A stretch of DNA of 64,000 bases from Chlamydiales bacterium (lineage in GTDB: Bacteria; Chlamydiota; Chlamydiia; Chlamydiales; JAAKFR01), in contig JAJACK010000001.1 in assembly GCA_022601535.1 (NCBI GenBank), forward strand, positions 69,993 to 133,992, in the 5' to 3' direction. This document shows, piece by piece, positions 39,085-48,056 of this stretch. The position numbers were made by a program, and so were the translations under genes. Numbering within the stretch: position 1 is the first letter of the stretch; every line of letters begins with the position of its first letter. The notes under the pieces were generated by a model. That model was not told where the DNA came from and did no database searches. It worked only from the letters and a program-made list of their open reading frames with translations.

Positions 39085-40269
39085 CTACTCAATAATCTTA
39101 GAGATCGTTCCCGCTCCGATGGTTCGTCCACCTTCACGAATCGCAAATCTCATTCCCTCTTCCATTGCAACAGGGACAAGAAGCTCAGCTGTGATTTCAA
39201 CGTTATCACCAGGCATGACCATTTCAGTTCCTTCTGGAAGAGTGACTGATCCTGTCACGTCCGTTGTTCTAAAGTAGAACTGTGGGCGATATCCACTGAA
39301 GAAGGGCTTGTGCCGTCCTCCCTCATCTTTGGTCAAAATGTAGACTGTTCCTTTAAATTTCTTATGAGGAGTGACACTTCCAGGAGCACAAAGAACCATT
39401 CCTCGTTCGATGTTAGCCTTGTCAATTCCACGGAGCAAGATTCCAACGTTTTCTCCAGCTCTTGCTTCATCAAGAAGCTTGTTGAACATTTCAAGTCCTG
39501 TTGCAACAGTTTCTTGTGTATCTTTTAATCCAACCATCTGAAGTTTGTCATTGATGTTTACAACTCCACGCTCCACACGTCCTGTCGCAACAGTTCCTCG
39601 ACCAGAGATTGAGAACACGTCTTCAATCGGCATCAAGAAAGGTTTGTCAACTTCTCTTGCAGGTGTAGGAATCTTGTCATCAACAGCTTTCATCAATTCT
39701 TTGATCGCATCGACGTATTTAGCTTCTCCTTCGAGAGCTTTTAGAGCAGATCCTTTAATGATTGGCACATCTTTGTACCCCTTCTCTTCGAGAAGTTCTG
39801 TCAATTCCATCTCAACGAGCTCGATCAATTCAGCATCTTCTTCGCCGATCATGTCTGTTTTGTTCAAAAAGACAACGATCGAAGGAACCCCAACTTGGTG
39901 AGCCAACAAAATGTGCTCTTTTGTTTGAGGCATCGCTCCATCAGTTGCTGCAACGACAAGGATCGCTCCATCCATTTGAGCCGCACCTGTAATCATATTT
40001 TTAACGTAATCGGCGTGACCAGGGCAGTCGACGTGTGCGTAGTGACGTGCATCAGTTTCGTACTCGACGTGACTTGAGTTGATCGTAATCCCACGCGCCT
40101 TCTCTTCAGGGGTGTTGTCGATTGAGTCGTAGTCGCGGAAATTCGCGCCTCCCATCTCAGTAAGAACCTTACTGATCGCAGCTGTTAGTGTCGTTTTTCC
40201 ATGGTCGACGTGTCCAATCGTTCCAATGTTAACGTGAGGTTTATCCCTCTTAAATTGCTCTTTAGCCAT
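39085..40269 (-). CDS. tuf: Elongation factor Tu
   Basis: The 394-residue protein begins [21 protein letters not shown]1 is GHVDHGKT, G3 is DCPGHADY, G4 is NKTD. It carries aminoacyl-tRNA to the ribosome. GAGG lies 6 nt before the ATG. The gene sits between tRNA-Thr and tRNA-Trp, which are probably cut from the same transcript. Confidence 0.98.
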   Translation of the reverse strand: MAKEQFKRDKPHVNIGTIGHVDHGKTTLTAAISKVLTEMGGANFRDYDSIDNTPEEKARGITINSSHVEYETDARHYAHVDCPGHADYVKNMITGAAQMDGAILVVAATDGAMPQTKEHILLAHQVGVPSIVVFLNKTDMIGEEDAELIELVEMELTELLEEKGYKDVPIIKGSALKALEGEAKYVDAIKELMKAVDDKIPTPAREVDKPFLMPIEDVFSISGRGTVATGRVERGVVNINDKLQMVGLKDTQETVATGLEMFNKLLDEARAGENVGILLRGIDKANIERGMVLCAPGSVTPHKKFKGTVYILTKDEGGRHKPFFSGYRPQFYFRTTDVTGSVTLPEGTEMVMPGDNVEITAELLVPVAMEEGMRFAIREGGRTIGAGTISKIIE

Positions 40270-40303
40270 TTTTTCCTCTTAAGTTTTTATGTTATTCTCT
40301 CTC

Positions 40304-40375
40304 TGCCCAGAATAGGAATTGAACCTACGACCGCTTGCTTACCATGCAAGTGCTCTACCTCTGAGCTATCTGGGC
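40304..40375 (-). tRNA. trnT: tRNA-Thr (GGT)
   Basis: A 72-nt cloverleaf: acceptor GCCCAGA pairs with TCTGGGC, D arm AGCTCAGAGGTAGAGC, anticodon stem CTTGC/GCAAG around ATGGTAA (anticodon GGT), T arm AGGTTCAATTCCT. Discriminator A; CCA is not encoded. It directly precedes tuf, a conserved chlamydial arrangement. Confidence 0.96.
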
Positions 40376-40424
40376 CTTCAAGGCTACGAAAAGGACCTAG
40401 TCTACGAGATAAAACAAAAATAAA

Positions 40425-40661
40425 TCAACGCTTTTTATCGCGATTATTCTGCCTATAGACAATCCGAGCCTTACTCAGGTCGTAAGGAGACATCTCAACG
40501 GTCACTGTATCTCCGACAAGAACACGGATATTGCGCATCCTCATCTTGCCACACAGGTGGCCATTCACTTCTCTTCCATTCTCTAATTTAATTCTAAAAT
40601 TCATGTTTGGAAGGAGCTCTAACACCACCCCTTCGATTCGAATTGAATCCTCTTTGGCCAT
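40425..40661 (-). CDS. infA: Translation initiation factor IF-1
   Basis: The 78-residue OB-fold protein begins [19 protein letters not shown] and has '[25 protein letters not shown]' (landmark in parts). It is slightly longer than E. coli IF-1 (72). It blocks the ribosomal A site during initiation. It is the most upstream gene of the large - strand cluster, 49 nt before tRNA-Thr. Confidence 0.97.
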   Translation of the reverse strand: MAKEDSIRIEGVVLELLPNMNFRIKLENGREVNGHLCGKMRMRNIRVLVGDTVTVEMSPYDLSKARIVYRQNNRDKKR

Positions 40662-40749
40662 AGACTAAAAAAACCTCTTTAAAGTACCAGCATTACACAG
40701 AAATTCTTCCTTCTTGTCAAGATCTATTATTTAAGGTACCCTATTTGTC

Positions 40750-41667
40750 ATGAGTGTTGCCTCCACAAGCCAAATATCTTGCCTCCATCTCCCTCAAAGA
40801 GTCTTAGGGAATTGCTCTGATTTAGCTCAAAGAGCAGGATCTGTATTCACTTGTGCAATCACAAGTTTAAAAAATGCTTTTGCCTCTGCATGGAGCTACC
40901 ATACCTATCCTGTCCAAGCTGCCGAATACACTATTTCAGCCTTTCACTCTCATATTACAACTCCTGTCGGCCATGCAGCTTACCTCACTAAAGAGTATTT
41001 TAAAAACCACTATGTTGAGTTTTTCACCCATCTTTTTGCGTGGGGAATCCTTTTCTCTCTTTGTGGAGTTTTATCAACTCAAAGTTTTGCAGGACTCAGC
41101 TCTGTCACAGTTCCCATGTTAACGGGTGCTGGCTACGGGATTGCCTTTGGAATTTTCAGTGGAATTGTGATCAATACAGTTGGAACTCCTTCTGTAGAAT
41201 TGAGCGATACAACGATGCACCGACTCAAGGCGATACAAGAAAATATTTTCTTAAAGGCAGCTGCAGGAGCTACCTATGTCTTATTAGCGGGGACTGTCCC
41301 CGTGGTCATTGGGGCGGCGACAGCAGCCTTTTTGGGTTATTGGCTCATCACACATATTGCCAACTACCCTGAACACCAGCCAACGCGAGGCGAGCGGATT
41401 GAGGCGCTCGAAGCGACGTGTGCAGATCTTCACCAGCAAATCAATGGCCTACGAACTAAGCTCCGAGAGGCAAAGGAAGATCAACTCAGAACACAGATGA
41501 ATGCGCGCCAAGCAGAACTGGATCGACTGCGAGAAGAAATTCAACAACTGCAACAACAAGAAGAAGAAGCAAATAACAGGACAGTCACTCCCTATGGAAC
41601 ACCTCATCCATCACCTGCTCGAAAAAGGCCAAACTCTCCCGCCGTTTCCCGACGAGCGGAAAGTTGA
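40750..41667 (+). CDS. Inc-like membrane protein with C-terminal coiled coil
   Basis: The 305-residue protein has two paired hydrophobic blocks: residues ~91-110 with ~121-144, and ~168-203, separated by a short charged loop. A Glu/Gln/Arg-rich coiled coil (residues ~214-272) and a Pro/Ser/Arg-rich tail follow. No Sec signal peptide is evident. Bilobed hydrophobic regions of this type mark chlamydial inclusion-membrane (Inc) proteins, and the coiled coil recalls Incs that touch host SNAREs. No sequence family was recognised, so the Inc assignment is inference. Confidence 0.75.
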   Translation: MSVASTSQISCLHLPQRVLGNCSDLAQRAGSVFTCAITSLKNAFASAWSYHTYPVQAAEYTISAFHSHITTPVGHAAYLTKEYFKNHYVEFFTHLFAWGILFSLCGVLSTQSFAGLSSVTVPMLTGAGYGIAFGIFSGIVINTVGTPSVELSDTTMHRLKAIQENIFLKAAAGATYVLLAGTVPVVIGAATAAFLGYWLITHIANYPEHQPTRGERIEALEATCADLHQQINGLRTKLREAKEDQLRTQMNARQAELDRLREEIQQLQQQEEEANNRTVTPYGTPHPSPARKRPNSPAVSRRAES

Positions 41668-41950
41668 AGAAAATCGAGTCGTTGGTTGCCAAAGTGTGAT
41701 GTATCTTCATGCTACCTTTCATGAGGGACGGGTCACCTACGCTGCATGGTCTGATGCTCTGGTCTCAGCAGGTCTTGCTGCGAGCTTGATTGAAACCTAT
41801 AGCGGTCAAACCCCAGAATCCATCCTCAAAGGAGAACCTTCTCTCTTCAAAGAGCTCGAAGGACATCTCACCCCTGGCCGCTCAAATGGCCTGGCCGCTC
41901 TTTGGCTCAAGATGAAGCAACAAGCTCTTTCGTTTCTTGTCGCAAGTTAA
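41594..41950 (+). CDS. sufE: SufE-like sulfur acceptor protein
   Basis: The 118-residue protein has the SufE signature 'ERKVEENRVVGCQS' with the sulfur-accepting Cys32, then 'VTYAAWSDALVSAGLAASLI' and 'TPESILKGEP'. SufE takes persulfide sulfur from SufS for Fe-S cluster building. I chose ATG 41594, which lies inside the end of the preceding gene (74-nt overlap in another frame). No strong ribosome site is seen, so coupled translation is likely. Its end overlaps the convergent Hsp70-like gene by 44 nt. Confidence 0.88.
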   Translation: MEHLIHHLLEKGQTLPPFPDERKVEENRVVGCQSVMYLHATFHEGRVTYAAWSDALVSAGLAASLIETYSGQTPESILKGEPSLFKELEGHLTPGRSNGLAALWLKMKQQALSFLVAS

Positions 41951-43475
41951 ACTCAAGCTTCCATTTTTCTTTTTCACTCAAACACCAAAGTTCTAGCATT
42001 CCAAGCTCTGTCAGCTTAGCGCTTAGGTGGACACGAACAAAGCTCTCTTCTTCTGACTCAAGGAGTGTTTCAATGGGGTGGAGTTCGGTCAATGTCTCAA
42101 TCTCTCTCTCTTCATTCGACGAAGGGTGGGAGAAGAAACGGAAAAAAACGGGCTCTCCAAGCCTTAATGTGAACACTTGATCCAACTTTTTTTCACTCCC
42201 CTCCTCCATGCCGTGTGGGACCACACAAACGGGCTTGATTGTTGGCATAATCCCAGGAACAGCTGGAGCTGCCCCTTCAATACCTATATAGTAGCTCCGG
42301 GCAGAGGGAGCTTTCACCCGAATCCCTCCACTTTTTCCATAATAGGCAGCACCACGACTCACTGCCCAGTCGAGATCGGCGTCAGGAAGCACTTCAACAC
42401 GCTCCCCTCTCCAAGCAGAAAGTTGTTCGACAATCCGTTTTTGAAAAGGAGCACCCTTCATTGTTCCTCCATTAAATAGGACTTTGGTGGGATGTTCCTT
42501 TAAGAATTGTGCTAAATGGACTGTGATCCGCGGATCTTGCACATAGGGAAGGGTCAGTGTCGTTAATCCAAGCCGTTGCTCTTTTTCAATCTTTTCATCA
42601 AAGGAGACGAGAGGAAAGAATCCTTCGACCAATACTTGCTCACACTCAGCCTTGGATAATGAACACTTGAGTGAACCTCCGATCAAGGCACTCCCTCTTC
42701 CAGCAATTGTCACTGTGACCTCTTCAGCTCCGGCTAAAAGTTGCTCTTTTGCCTCTCGCACGCGGTGGATAAGGGATGCAAATTGCCACTCATCGAGCGG
42801 TCCTAATTTCTCTTTGGCAACATAGGCCAAGGCTAGATCAAGGTTATCCCCTCCGAGTAGAAGATGCTCTCCTACAGATGATCGCTCAAGCTCAAGATTT
42901 CCCTCCCGCTCCAGCACGCAGATCAAACTAAAATCGGTCGTTCCGCCTCCAATATCGACGACAAGAACTCGATCTCCAACTGAGAGATGGTCACGCCAGT
43001 TCTCTTCGTGCCGATGGAGCCAATCATAAAATGCCGCGAGAGGTTCTTCGATCAAAAGAGCGGAAAATCCAGCCAGTTGGGTCGCTTCTTCAACAAGCTC
43101 TCTTGCCGAAGGATCAAATGAGGCTGGTACCGTGACAAAAAGCTGCTTCTCTTCAAATTCCCCAAATCTCTCTTTCAATTGCTTGAGATATAATGCACAC
43201 GCTTGTACAGGGCTCATTTTCTCTTCACACTCTCCTAAAGGGAGAAAAGAGTCTCGCCGGTCAATTCCTTCATGAGAAAGCCACGATTTTGCCGATGAAA
43301 TGACCCGATCGGGCACCTCAGCTCCTCTTTCTTTTGCTCTCTCTCCCACAAGAACCTCTCCTCCTGCTGGTGGAAAAAAAACAAAAGAAGGGAGTGTCTC
43401 AAAGGTTTCAATCCTCCCCTTATTTTCAAAGCTGAGTGTACAATTGGTTGTCCCTAGGTCGATTCCAATGCTCAT
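41907..43475 (-). CDS. Short Hsp70/DnaK-family protein
   Basis: The protein has the Hsp70 ATPase fold: phosphate-1 motif GIDLGTTNCTL (residues 4-14), phosphate-2 motif VVDIGGGTTDFSL and adenosine motif 'KVLFNGGTMKG'. At 522 residues it is shorter than DnaK, with only a small beta-rich C-terminal domain and no lid, and resembles YegD/HscC-type proteins. It follows a DUF2760 gene with an ATGA overlap, a pairing seen in other bacteria. It is unlikely to be the main DnaK. Confidence 0.9.
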   Translation of the reverse strand: MSIGIDLGTTNCTLSFENKGRIETFETLPSFVFFPPAGGEVLVGERAKERGAEVPDRVISSAKSWLSHEGIDRRDSFLPLGECEEKMSPVQACALYLKQLKERFGEFEEKQLFVTVPASFDPSARELVEEATQLAGFSALLIEEPLAAFYDWLHRHEENWRDHLSVGDRVLVVDIGGGTTDFSLICVLEREGNLELERSSVGEHLLLGGDNLDLALAYVAKEKLGPLDEWQFASLIHRVREAKEQLLAGAEEVTVTIAGRGSALIGGSLKCSLSKAECEQVLVEGFFPLVSFDEKIEKEQRLGLTTLTLPYVQDPRITVHLAQFLKEHPTKVLFNGGTMKGAPFQKRIVEQLSAWRGERVEVLPDADLDWAVSRGAAYYGKSGGIRVKAPSARSYYIGIEGAAPAVPGIMPTIKPVCVVPHGMEEGSEKKLDQVFTLRLGEPVFFRFFSHPSSNEEREIETLTELHPIETLLESEEESFVRVHLSAKLTELGMLELWCLSEKEKWKLEFNLRQETKELVASS

Positions 43476-43891
43476 CCTTCCACCTCAACTTCAGCTGGAG
43501 CAAATACGCCTTCTTGAACTTGCCACCCGCGGTGACGGATCACCCCTTTATAAGGAGGTTTTCCGACAACTTTTCCCACAACTTTCACAGCTGACTCATC
43601 AAAATCGATGCCGAGCGTCACAGCTTTTCCTTCACTCTCCTCAAGAAAAGGGCGGATGGCATACGCTCTGTTAAGCCCTTTTTTACACCCCGCATGCACT
43701 TGCCGAACAGCTACTCCCACTTGCTCATCGGAAAATCCTGAAATATCTTCCTGGATAAAATCGACAAGACGTCCCTCTTTTTGCAAAATGGAGAGCAGTT
43801 TTACATGAGAGCTCTCCTCCCCTTCGATAAATCGTTTTGCTCCTTTAGGATCTCTGAAAGCTTTTAAAAAAACCTTTAGCGCTAAAAACAT
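43472..43891 (-). CDS. DUF2760 family protein
   Basis: The 139-residue protein ends in 'RHRGWQVQEGVFAPAEVEVEG' (landmark) and contains 'LLSILQKEGRLVDFIQEDI', both typical of DUF2760. Its stop overlaps the start of the Hsp70-like gene, so the two are cotranslated and probably act together. Function is unknown. No signal peptide. Confidence 0.82.
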   Translation of the reverse strand: MFLALKVFLKAFRDPKGAKRFIEGEESSHVKLLSILQKEGRLVDFIQEDISGFSDEQVGVAVRQVHAGCKKGLNRAYAIRPFLEESEGKAVTLGIDFDESAVKVVGKVVGKPPYKGVIRHRGWQVQEGVFAPAEVEVEG

Positions 43892-43948
43892 ATTTTCTCC
43901 TTTGTAGGAGACATTTTTACCCTAAAAAGAAAAAAAATCCAGATGATT

Positions 43949-45127
43949 TTACAAAAGGCAGAAGATGGTCTCTTCAATTCCACCGGTGATCTGAGGGGTG
44001 TTATCCGCTTTGACTAAGATGTCGTATTCAAGGCGGACTCCAAATTCATCGGGAAGATAGATTCCTGGCTCAACAGAAAAGCATGTGCAAGGGAGAATTT
44101 TCCGTCGATCTGAAGTTTCAAAATTGTCGAGGTTCGCTCCAGCTCCATGGATCTGTGTGTCGATATTGTGTCCTGATCTATGGGTGAAAAATTTCCCATA
44201 CCCTTTCTCTTCAATGTATTGGCGACAAATATTATCGACTTCATATCCACGCACTTTCTCTCCATTTTCTAAACGTTGCTTTAGAAATGTATAGGCCGCT
44301 TTTTGTGCATTGGCAACAACGGTGAAAACCTCTTCTTGCCGAGGGGTAGGCTCTGATGCTGCGACTGCAACGCGTGTGATATCGGCATAAATTCCATGTG
44401 GAACATCGAGTTTACACCAAAGGTCAATCAAGATCAGATCTCCCCGCTGAATCTCTGCTGCACTCTGCTTGGTTGCAATATAGTGAGGATGAGAAGAGTT
44501 CCCATTGACAGCACATGTTGGTCCATCTTCGGTGATACACTTGTTTGCCATAAATTCACTGATGATAAATTTTTGGACATCATACTCAGTGATCCGTTTT
44601 TCCTGTTTAAGGCGATCGGCGATCATTTCCCACACATTGAAGATCGTACTCTTCAACACATCCGCTGCTTTTAAATGGGTATCGATTTGCTCTTCACTCA
44701 ACACGCTTGTGAAATGTTGGAGAAGGTCATCTGAGGAGACCACTTCTGTTCCCATTTTTCTTACAAGCTCAATGGTTCCTCCATCGACAACTGAAACATT
44801 GGGATTCATTCCATTGGGGGAATACTCCATTGCAATACGACCTGCAGATCCCACAAGTTTTTTCACTCCCTCTTCAAATTCAGCCCATGATAGGTAGAGG
44901 AGCTGCTCTCCTAGGAGATGGTCGAGACTTCCCTCTTCGATAAAATGGAGCAATTTTTTAGGTTCCCCCGAAGCCGGAATCCAATAGAAGAGACGGCGGG
45001 TGATAAAGAGGTTGGGATGGAGATTGAAGAGCTCTCTTGCAAAACGATTCGATCCGTGGTGGTCGTAGATGAGCCAACCATCGATCTCATGTTCTAAAAG
45101 ACGTTTTTGAATTTCACCTATTTCCAT
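43949..45127 (-). CDS. M24 family aminopeptidase (Xaa-Pro peptidase-like)
   Basis: The protein of 392 residues has a creatinase-type N-terminal domain and a C-terminal pita-bread domain. Metal ligands are visible in 'IDLWCKLDVPHGIYADITRV' (two Asp), 'HRSGHNIDTQIHG' (His) and 'SVEPGIYLPDEFGVRLEYD' (two Glu). It removes N-terminal residues before proline. I chose ATG 45127; a 103-residue upstream extension would run through the divergent promoter and has no domain content. Confidence 0.92.
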   Translation of the reverse strand: MEIGEIQKRLLEHEIDGWLIYDHHGSNRFARELFNLHPNLFITRRLFYWIPASGEPKKLLHFIEEGSLDHLLGEQLLYLSWAEFEEGVKKLVGSAGRIAMEYSPNGMNPNVSVVDGGTIELVRKMGTEVVSSDDLLQHFTSVLSEEQIDTHLKAADVLKSTIFNVWEMIADRLKQEKRITEYDVQKFIISEFMANKCITEDGPTCAVNGNSSHPHYIATKQSAAEIQRGDLILIDLWCKLDVPHGIYADITRVAVAASEPTPRQEEVFTVVANAQKAAYTFLKQRLENGEKVRGYEVDNICRQYIEEKGYGKFFTHRSGHNIDTQIHGAGANLDNFETSDRRKILPCTCFSVEPGIYLPDEFGVRLEYDILVKADNTPQITGGIEETIFCLL

Positions 45128-45184
45128 TGAACCCAGTATTAATCGTTCCTCAAAAAAACTGCAACGACTATACTCTCTTCCGTT

Positions 45185-46213
45185 ATGTATCGATTTCTTA
45201 TTCTTATCATGTTTTTCATAGGGACAGCCTTTTGTGCGACTAAAGCGGTTGTTTTTGATTACGGTGGGGTGATCGTCGAATATGACGGCAAGCCTCTTAT
45301 TTCCTTTATTATGGAAACATTTGAGGTTGAAGAAAAGGAGGCGATTTCTCTCCTTATCAACCGCAAACTCCCCTCGAGTAATCTCCCTAAAGAGTTTGAA
45401 GAAAAATTCCATGAAGCGATTAGAAAAGGAACTCATGAAATCCCTGGAATGCTCAACCTGGTTTCCTATTTGAAAGAAGAAGGGTATCTGGTTCCTCTTC
45501 TCTCAAATATCACACAGGGAGCGGCAAAACATATCGATAAAATGGGTTACTACGACCATTTTGACTCTCTTTTTCTCTCTTTTGAAATGGGATGTGAGAA
45601 GCCTGATCCGGAGATCTATGCTCTTTTTCTCGACCAAATCCCTTTTGCTCCAGAAGAGATCATTTTTATCGATGATCGTGAAGAGAATGTTATTGCAGCT
45701 CGCGCATTTGGTATCGATGCAATCCATTTTACAAACATCTCACAACTCACCAAAGAATTAGTATCAAGAGGTCTTATGCAACATACTATCGTCAAAAGAG
45801 AACCCTACACCTTTGTAGGACTAGACAAAACTATTTCATCAGGAAGAGCATTTGATGAAATCGTCGCCCATTGGGAAGCTTTTTTTTCAAAAAAAATTGC
45901 CGATACAATCCCTCACAAACTCTCCAACCAAGTACAAGGGCTTTACACCAATTATACAGGTGATGAGACAGCTCCTTACTCCCTCATTATTGGCTTTCCT
46001 GTCTCAAAAGTGGATGATCTCCCTCCAGGCTTGACTGCAATAGAAGTTCCGGGAGGTTCTTTCGTTCATTACTCTTCAAAATTTGATGAAATGCTCACCG
46101 CATGGGAAGCTATTTGGAAATCAGAAGGGTTTACGCGGCAGTTCGGCTTTGACTATGAGGTTTATGCAGAGGACCACTCTACTGTCGATATCTACGTCTC
46201 CATTACTGACTAG
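45185..46213 (+). CDS. Secreted HAD hydrolase fused to a GyrI-like domain
   Basis: Residues 1-17 form a signal peptide (MYRFLILIMFFIGTAFC). Residues ~20-195 are a HAD-superfamily domain: motif I VFDYGGVI, motif II LLSN, motif III lysine in CEKPDPEIY and motif IV FIDDREENV. The GG after the first Asp is as in YihX/epoxide-hydrolase-type HADs. Residues ~200-342 look like an AraC effector-binding (GyrI-like) domain ('GLYTNYTGDETAPYSLIIGF', 'GGSFVHYSSKFDEM'). This fusion, and export of a HAD, are unusual. Substrate unknown. Confidence 0.85.
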   Translation: MYRFLILIMFFIGTAFCATKAVVFDYGGVIVEYDGKPLISFIMETFEVEEKEAISLLINRKLPSSNLPKEFEEKFHEAIRKGTHEIPGMLNLVSYLKEEGYLVPLLSNITQGAAKHIDKMGYYDHFDSLFLSFEMGCEKPDPEIYALFLDQIPFAPEEIIFIDDREENVIAARAFGIDAIHFTNISQLTKELVSRGLMQHTIVKREPYTFVGLDKTISSGRAFDEIVAHWEAFFSKKIADTIPHKLSNQVQGLYTNYTGDETAPYSLIIGFPVSKVDDLPPGLTAIEVPGGSFVHYSSKFDEMLTAWEAIWKSEGFTRQFGFDYEVYAEDHSTVDIYVSITD

Positions 46214-46265
46214 GAACTCAGAGGTTGAGTCATTAACACATCAATCTCACTAAGGGGTGTTTTTT

Positions 46266-46298
46266 CGTACAATCCGAAGTTGAACTTCGGATTGTACG
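46266..46298 (+). terminator. Intrinsic terminator hairpin
   Basis: CGTACAATCCGAAGTT (46266-46281) and its exact complement (46283-46298) flank a single G, forming a 16-bp inverted repeat; in RNA the loop would open to a few bases. It is followed by GATTTTCT. It separates the convergent HAD-fusion and HEAT-repeat genes and best serves the + strand gene. Confidence 0.8.
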
Positions 46299-46304
46299 GA
46301 TTTT

Positions 46305-48056
46305 CTAATGATTCAATGTCTGGATAAGAACCGATGCTGCAACCATGCGTAGATTGAGTGATGGCTCGCTTAAGCGCTCAATGAGAAAGGGGATCACCGA
46401 GCGGTCTCCTACTCGACCAAGTGATTCCAAAATCTTGATCTTTACCATTCGATCAGCCTCTGGGTAAACCTCGAGCAAGACTGGGAGTGCTGATGGGTCA
46501 CGTCCCCAAGTGGCAAGGACTAAAGCTGCATCAAGTCGTATCCCTTTATCTGGATCGTCTAACATTTCACGCACGTGGTCAATTGCTGATTCATCTCCCT
46601 CACCAAGAAGTGTTTCTGCAGCAAGCCCTGTCACACCATACCGCCGCTCTTTGAGAAAGTGGTGAATTGCATCGTGTGCTCCTGGGTAATCGAGAATGGC
46701 AAGAAGATTGAGCATTTCAAGTCGGACAGTTTGGTTGACAACTTCAGGAAAATTGGGAATCCCCGGCTTGTGGGTCAAAGTGCTCCGTTGGAGGGTAGAA
46801 AAAACACCCTCTTCTTTCATCCAACGTTCTTGAGGATCGGAGAGAAGTTCATCGAGTACAGCACAAGCTTGGTCACAGTTAACCCGTTGCCCGATCAAGG
46901 CCAAGGCTAGGTTGGCTCGCACATAGGGATCTGTTGTTTTTTCCAAAAACATGAGGGCTGTTTTGACACCATATTTCCCAGAAGAGGCGATCGCTGAAGC
47001 TGCAAAGGCTCGCACATGTTGCTTTTCATGAAAAATCCAGTGAGAAAATGCCTCTTCCCCCGCTTTCTTGTCGTGTAACAGAAGGACCCAGCTGGCAGTG
47101 ACTCCCACCGTTGGATCAAGAGTCTTGGCAAGTGGCTTGACAAAGTCCACTGTTGTATATGCACCATATCCCTCAAGACGTAAAAAACCGACGGCACGGA
47201 GTGCTGAGGCTGCAACCTCTGGGTTTGCATCATTGACAAGTGAAAAGAGAAGATCGGCATGCTCTTTGAGTTCAAACTTTGCAATACTCTCACACGCTAA
47301 TTGACGCAGACCAGCCCTTTTATCGGATGCAAGCTGCTGAAGCTGTTTTCGCTCAACTTTATCCGAAATTTTGAGAATTGCTACAATGGCAGCTCCCCTC
47401 TCTTTTGCAGAACTTTTTTTATCCTCTACAATTTCAATAAGATCTGGATAGAGTCCTTTTTTCTTTAGCTCTCCAATCGCTTTGATCACTTCGAGTTTAA
47501 CTTCCCGCCTTTTCTCATTGTGGAGGAGGTGGATGATCTCTTCTTGAAGAGGTCCATCACGTAAAAGGGAACCGAGCTGAACAGAAATTCCTCGGAGATG
47601 GGCATTTGAATCACGCATTCCAGAAATGAGAAAATCTACAGCATAAGCATCTTGAGTAAGTGCAGCTCCGATAATCCCGATCAGCTTTGTAGAGAGTGTG
47701 TTGGCTCCACGTGCTTCCCGAAGCACTCCCCAACAAATTTCTTCTAAAACGGGGTTTGCCATCGATTCTACTGGGAATTTTTCGTGAAATTTTTCCCAAA
47801 AATTGAGCATCTCTGAAAGGTCACCTGTTGTGGCAAGCGCTTTGATCATCATCTCATAACTTATAGGAGTATTTGGATGAAGATCAACAACACGCCTTGC
47901 TTCTATAACAGAAGCAGTGGAATCTCCCACTTTGATATGGGATGAAACACGCCTAAGATCTGTCATTAAAGAGGCGATAAGGGTAAATGATAATAGAAGG
48001 TTAACGATCACGTTTGACCAAGGGTAGGATTTTTTTAAATAGGGGCGAGTTCGCAT
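46305..48056 (-). CDS. HEAT-repeat protein with N-terminal membrane anchor
   Basis: After a basic N-terminus comes one hydrophobic segment ('VIVNLLLSFTLIASL', residues ~16-30), probably an uncleaved anchor or signal. The rest is a string of HEAT-like helical repeats ('VAASALRAVGFLRLEGYG', 'VRAFAASAIASSGKYG', 'IRLDAALVLATWGRD', 'LNLRMVAASVLIQ'), a protein-binding scaffold. ATG 48056 is preferred; a GTG at 48086 is an alternative. The start lies inside the end of the isochorismatase-like gene. Partner unknown. Confidence 0.83.
   Translation of the reverse strand: MRTRPYLKKSYPWSNVIVNLLLSFTLIASLMTDLRRVSSHIKVGDSTASVIEARRVVDLHPNTPISYEMMIKALATTGDLSEMLNFWEKFHEKFPVESMANPVLEEICWGVLREARGANTLSTKLIGIIGAALTQDAYAVDFLISGMRDSNAHLRGISVQLGSLLRDGPLQEEIIHLLHNEKRREVKLEVIKAIGELKKKGLYPDLIEIVEDKKSSAKERGAAIVAILKISDKVERKQLQQLASDKRAGLRQLACESIAKFELKEHADLLFSLVNDANPEVAASALRAVGFLRLEGYGAYTTVDFVKPLAKTLDPTVGVTASWVLLLHDKKAGEEAFSHWIFHEKQHVRAFAASAIASSGKYGVKTALMFLEKTTDPYVRANLALALIGQRVNCDQACAVLDELLSDPQERWMKEEGVFSTLQRSTLTHKPGIPNFPEVVNQTVRLEMLNLLAILDYPGAHDAIHHFLKERRYGVTGLAAETLLGEGDESAIDHVREMLDDPDKGIRLDAALVLATWGRDPSALPVLLEVYPEADRMVKIKILESLGRVGDRSVIPFLIERLSEPSLNLRMVAASVLIQTLNH

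Noticed and set aside
45128-45436. 103-residue N-terminal extension of the M24 peptidase
   Set aside because: It crosses the divergent promoter region and the start of the HAD-fusion gene, and adds no domain; ATG 45127 fits the family length.
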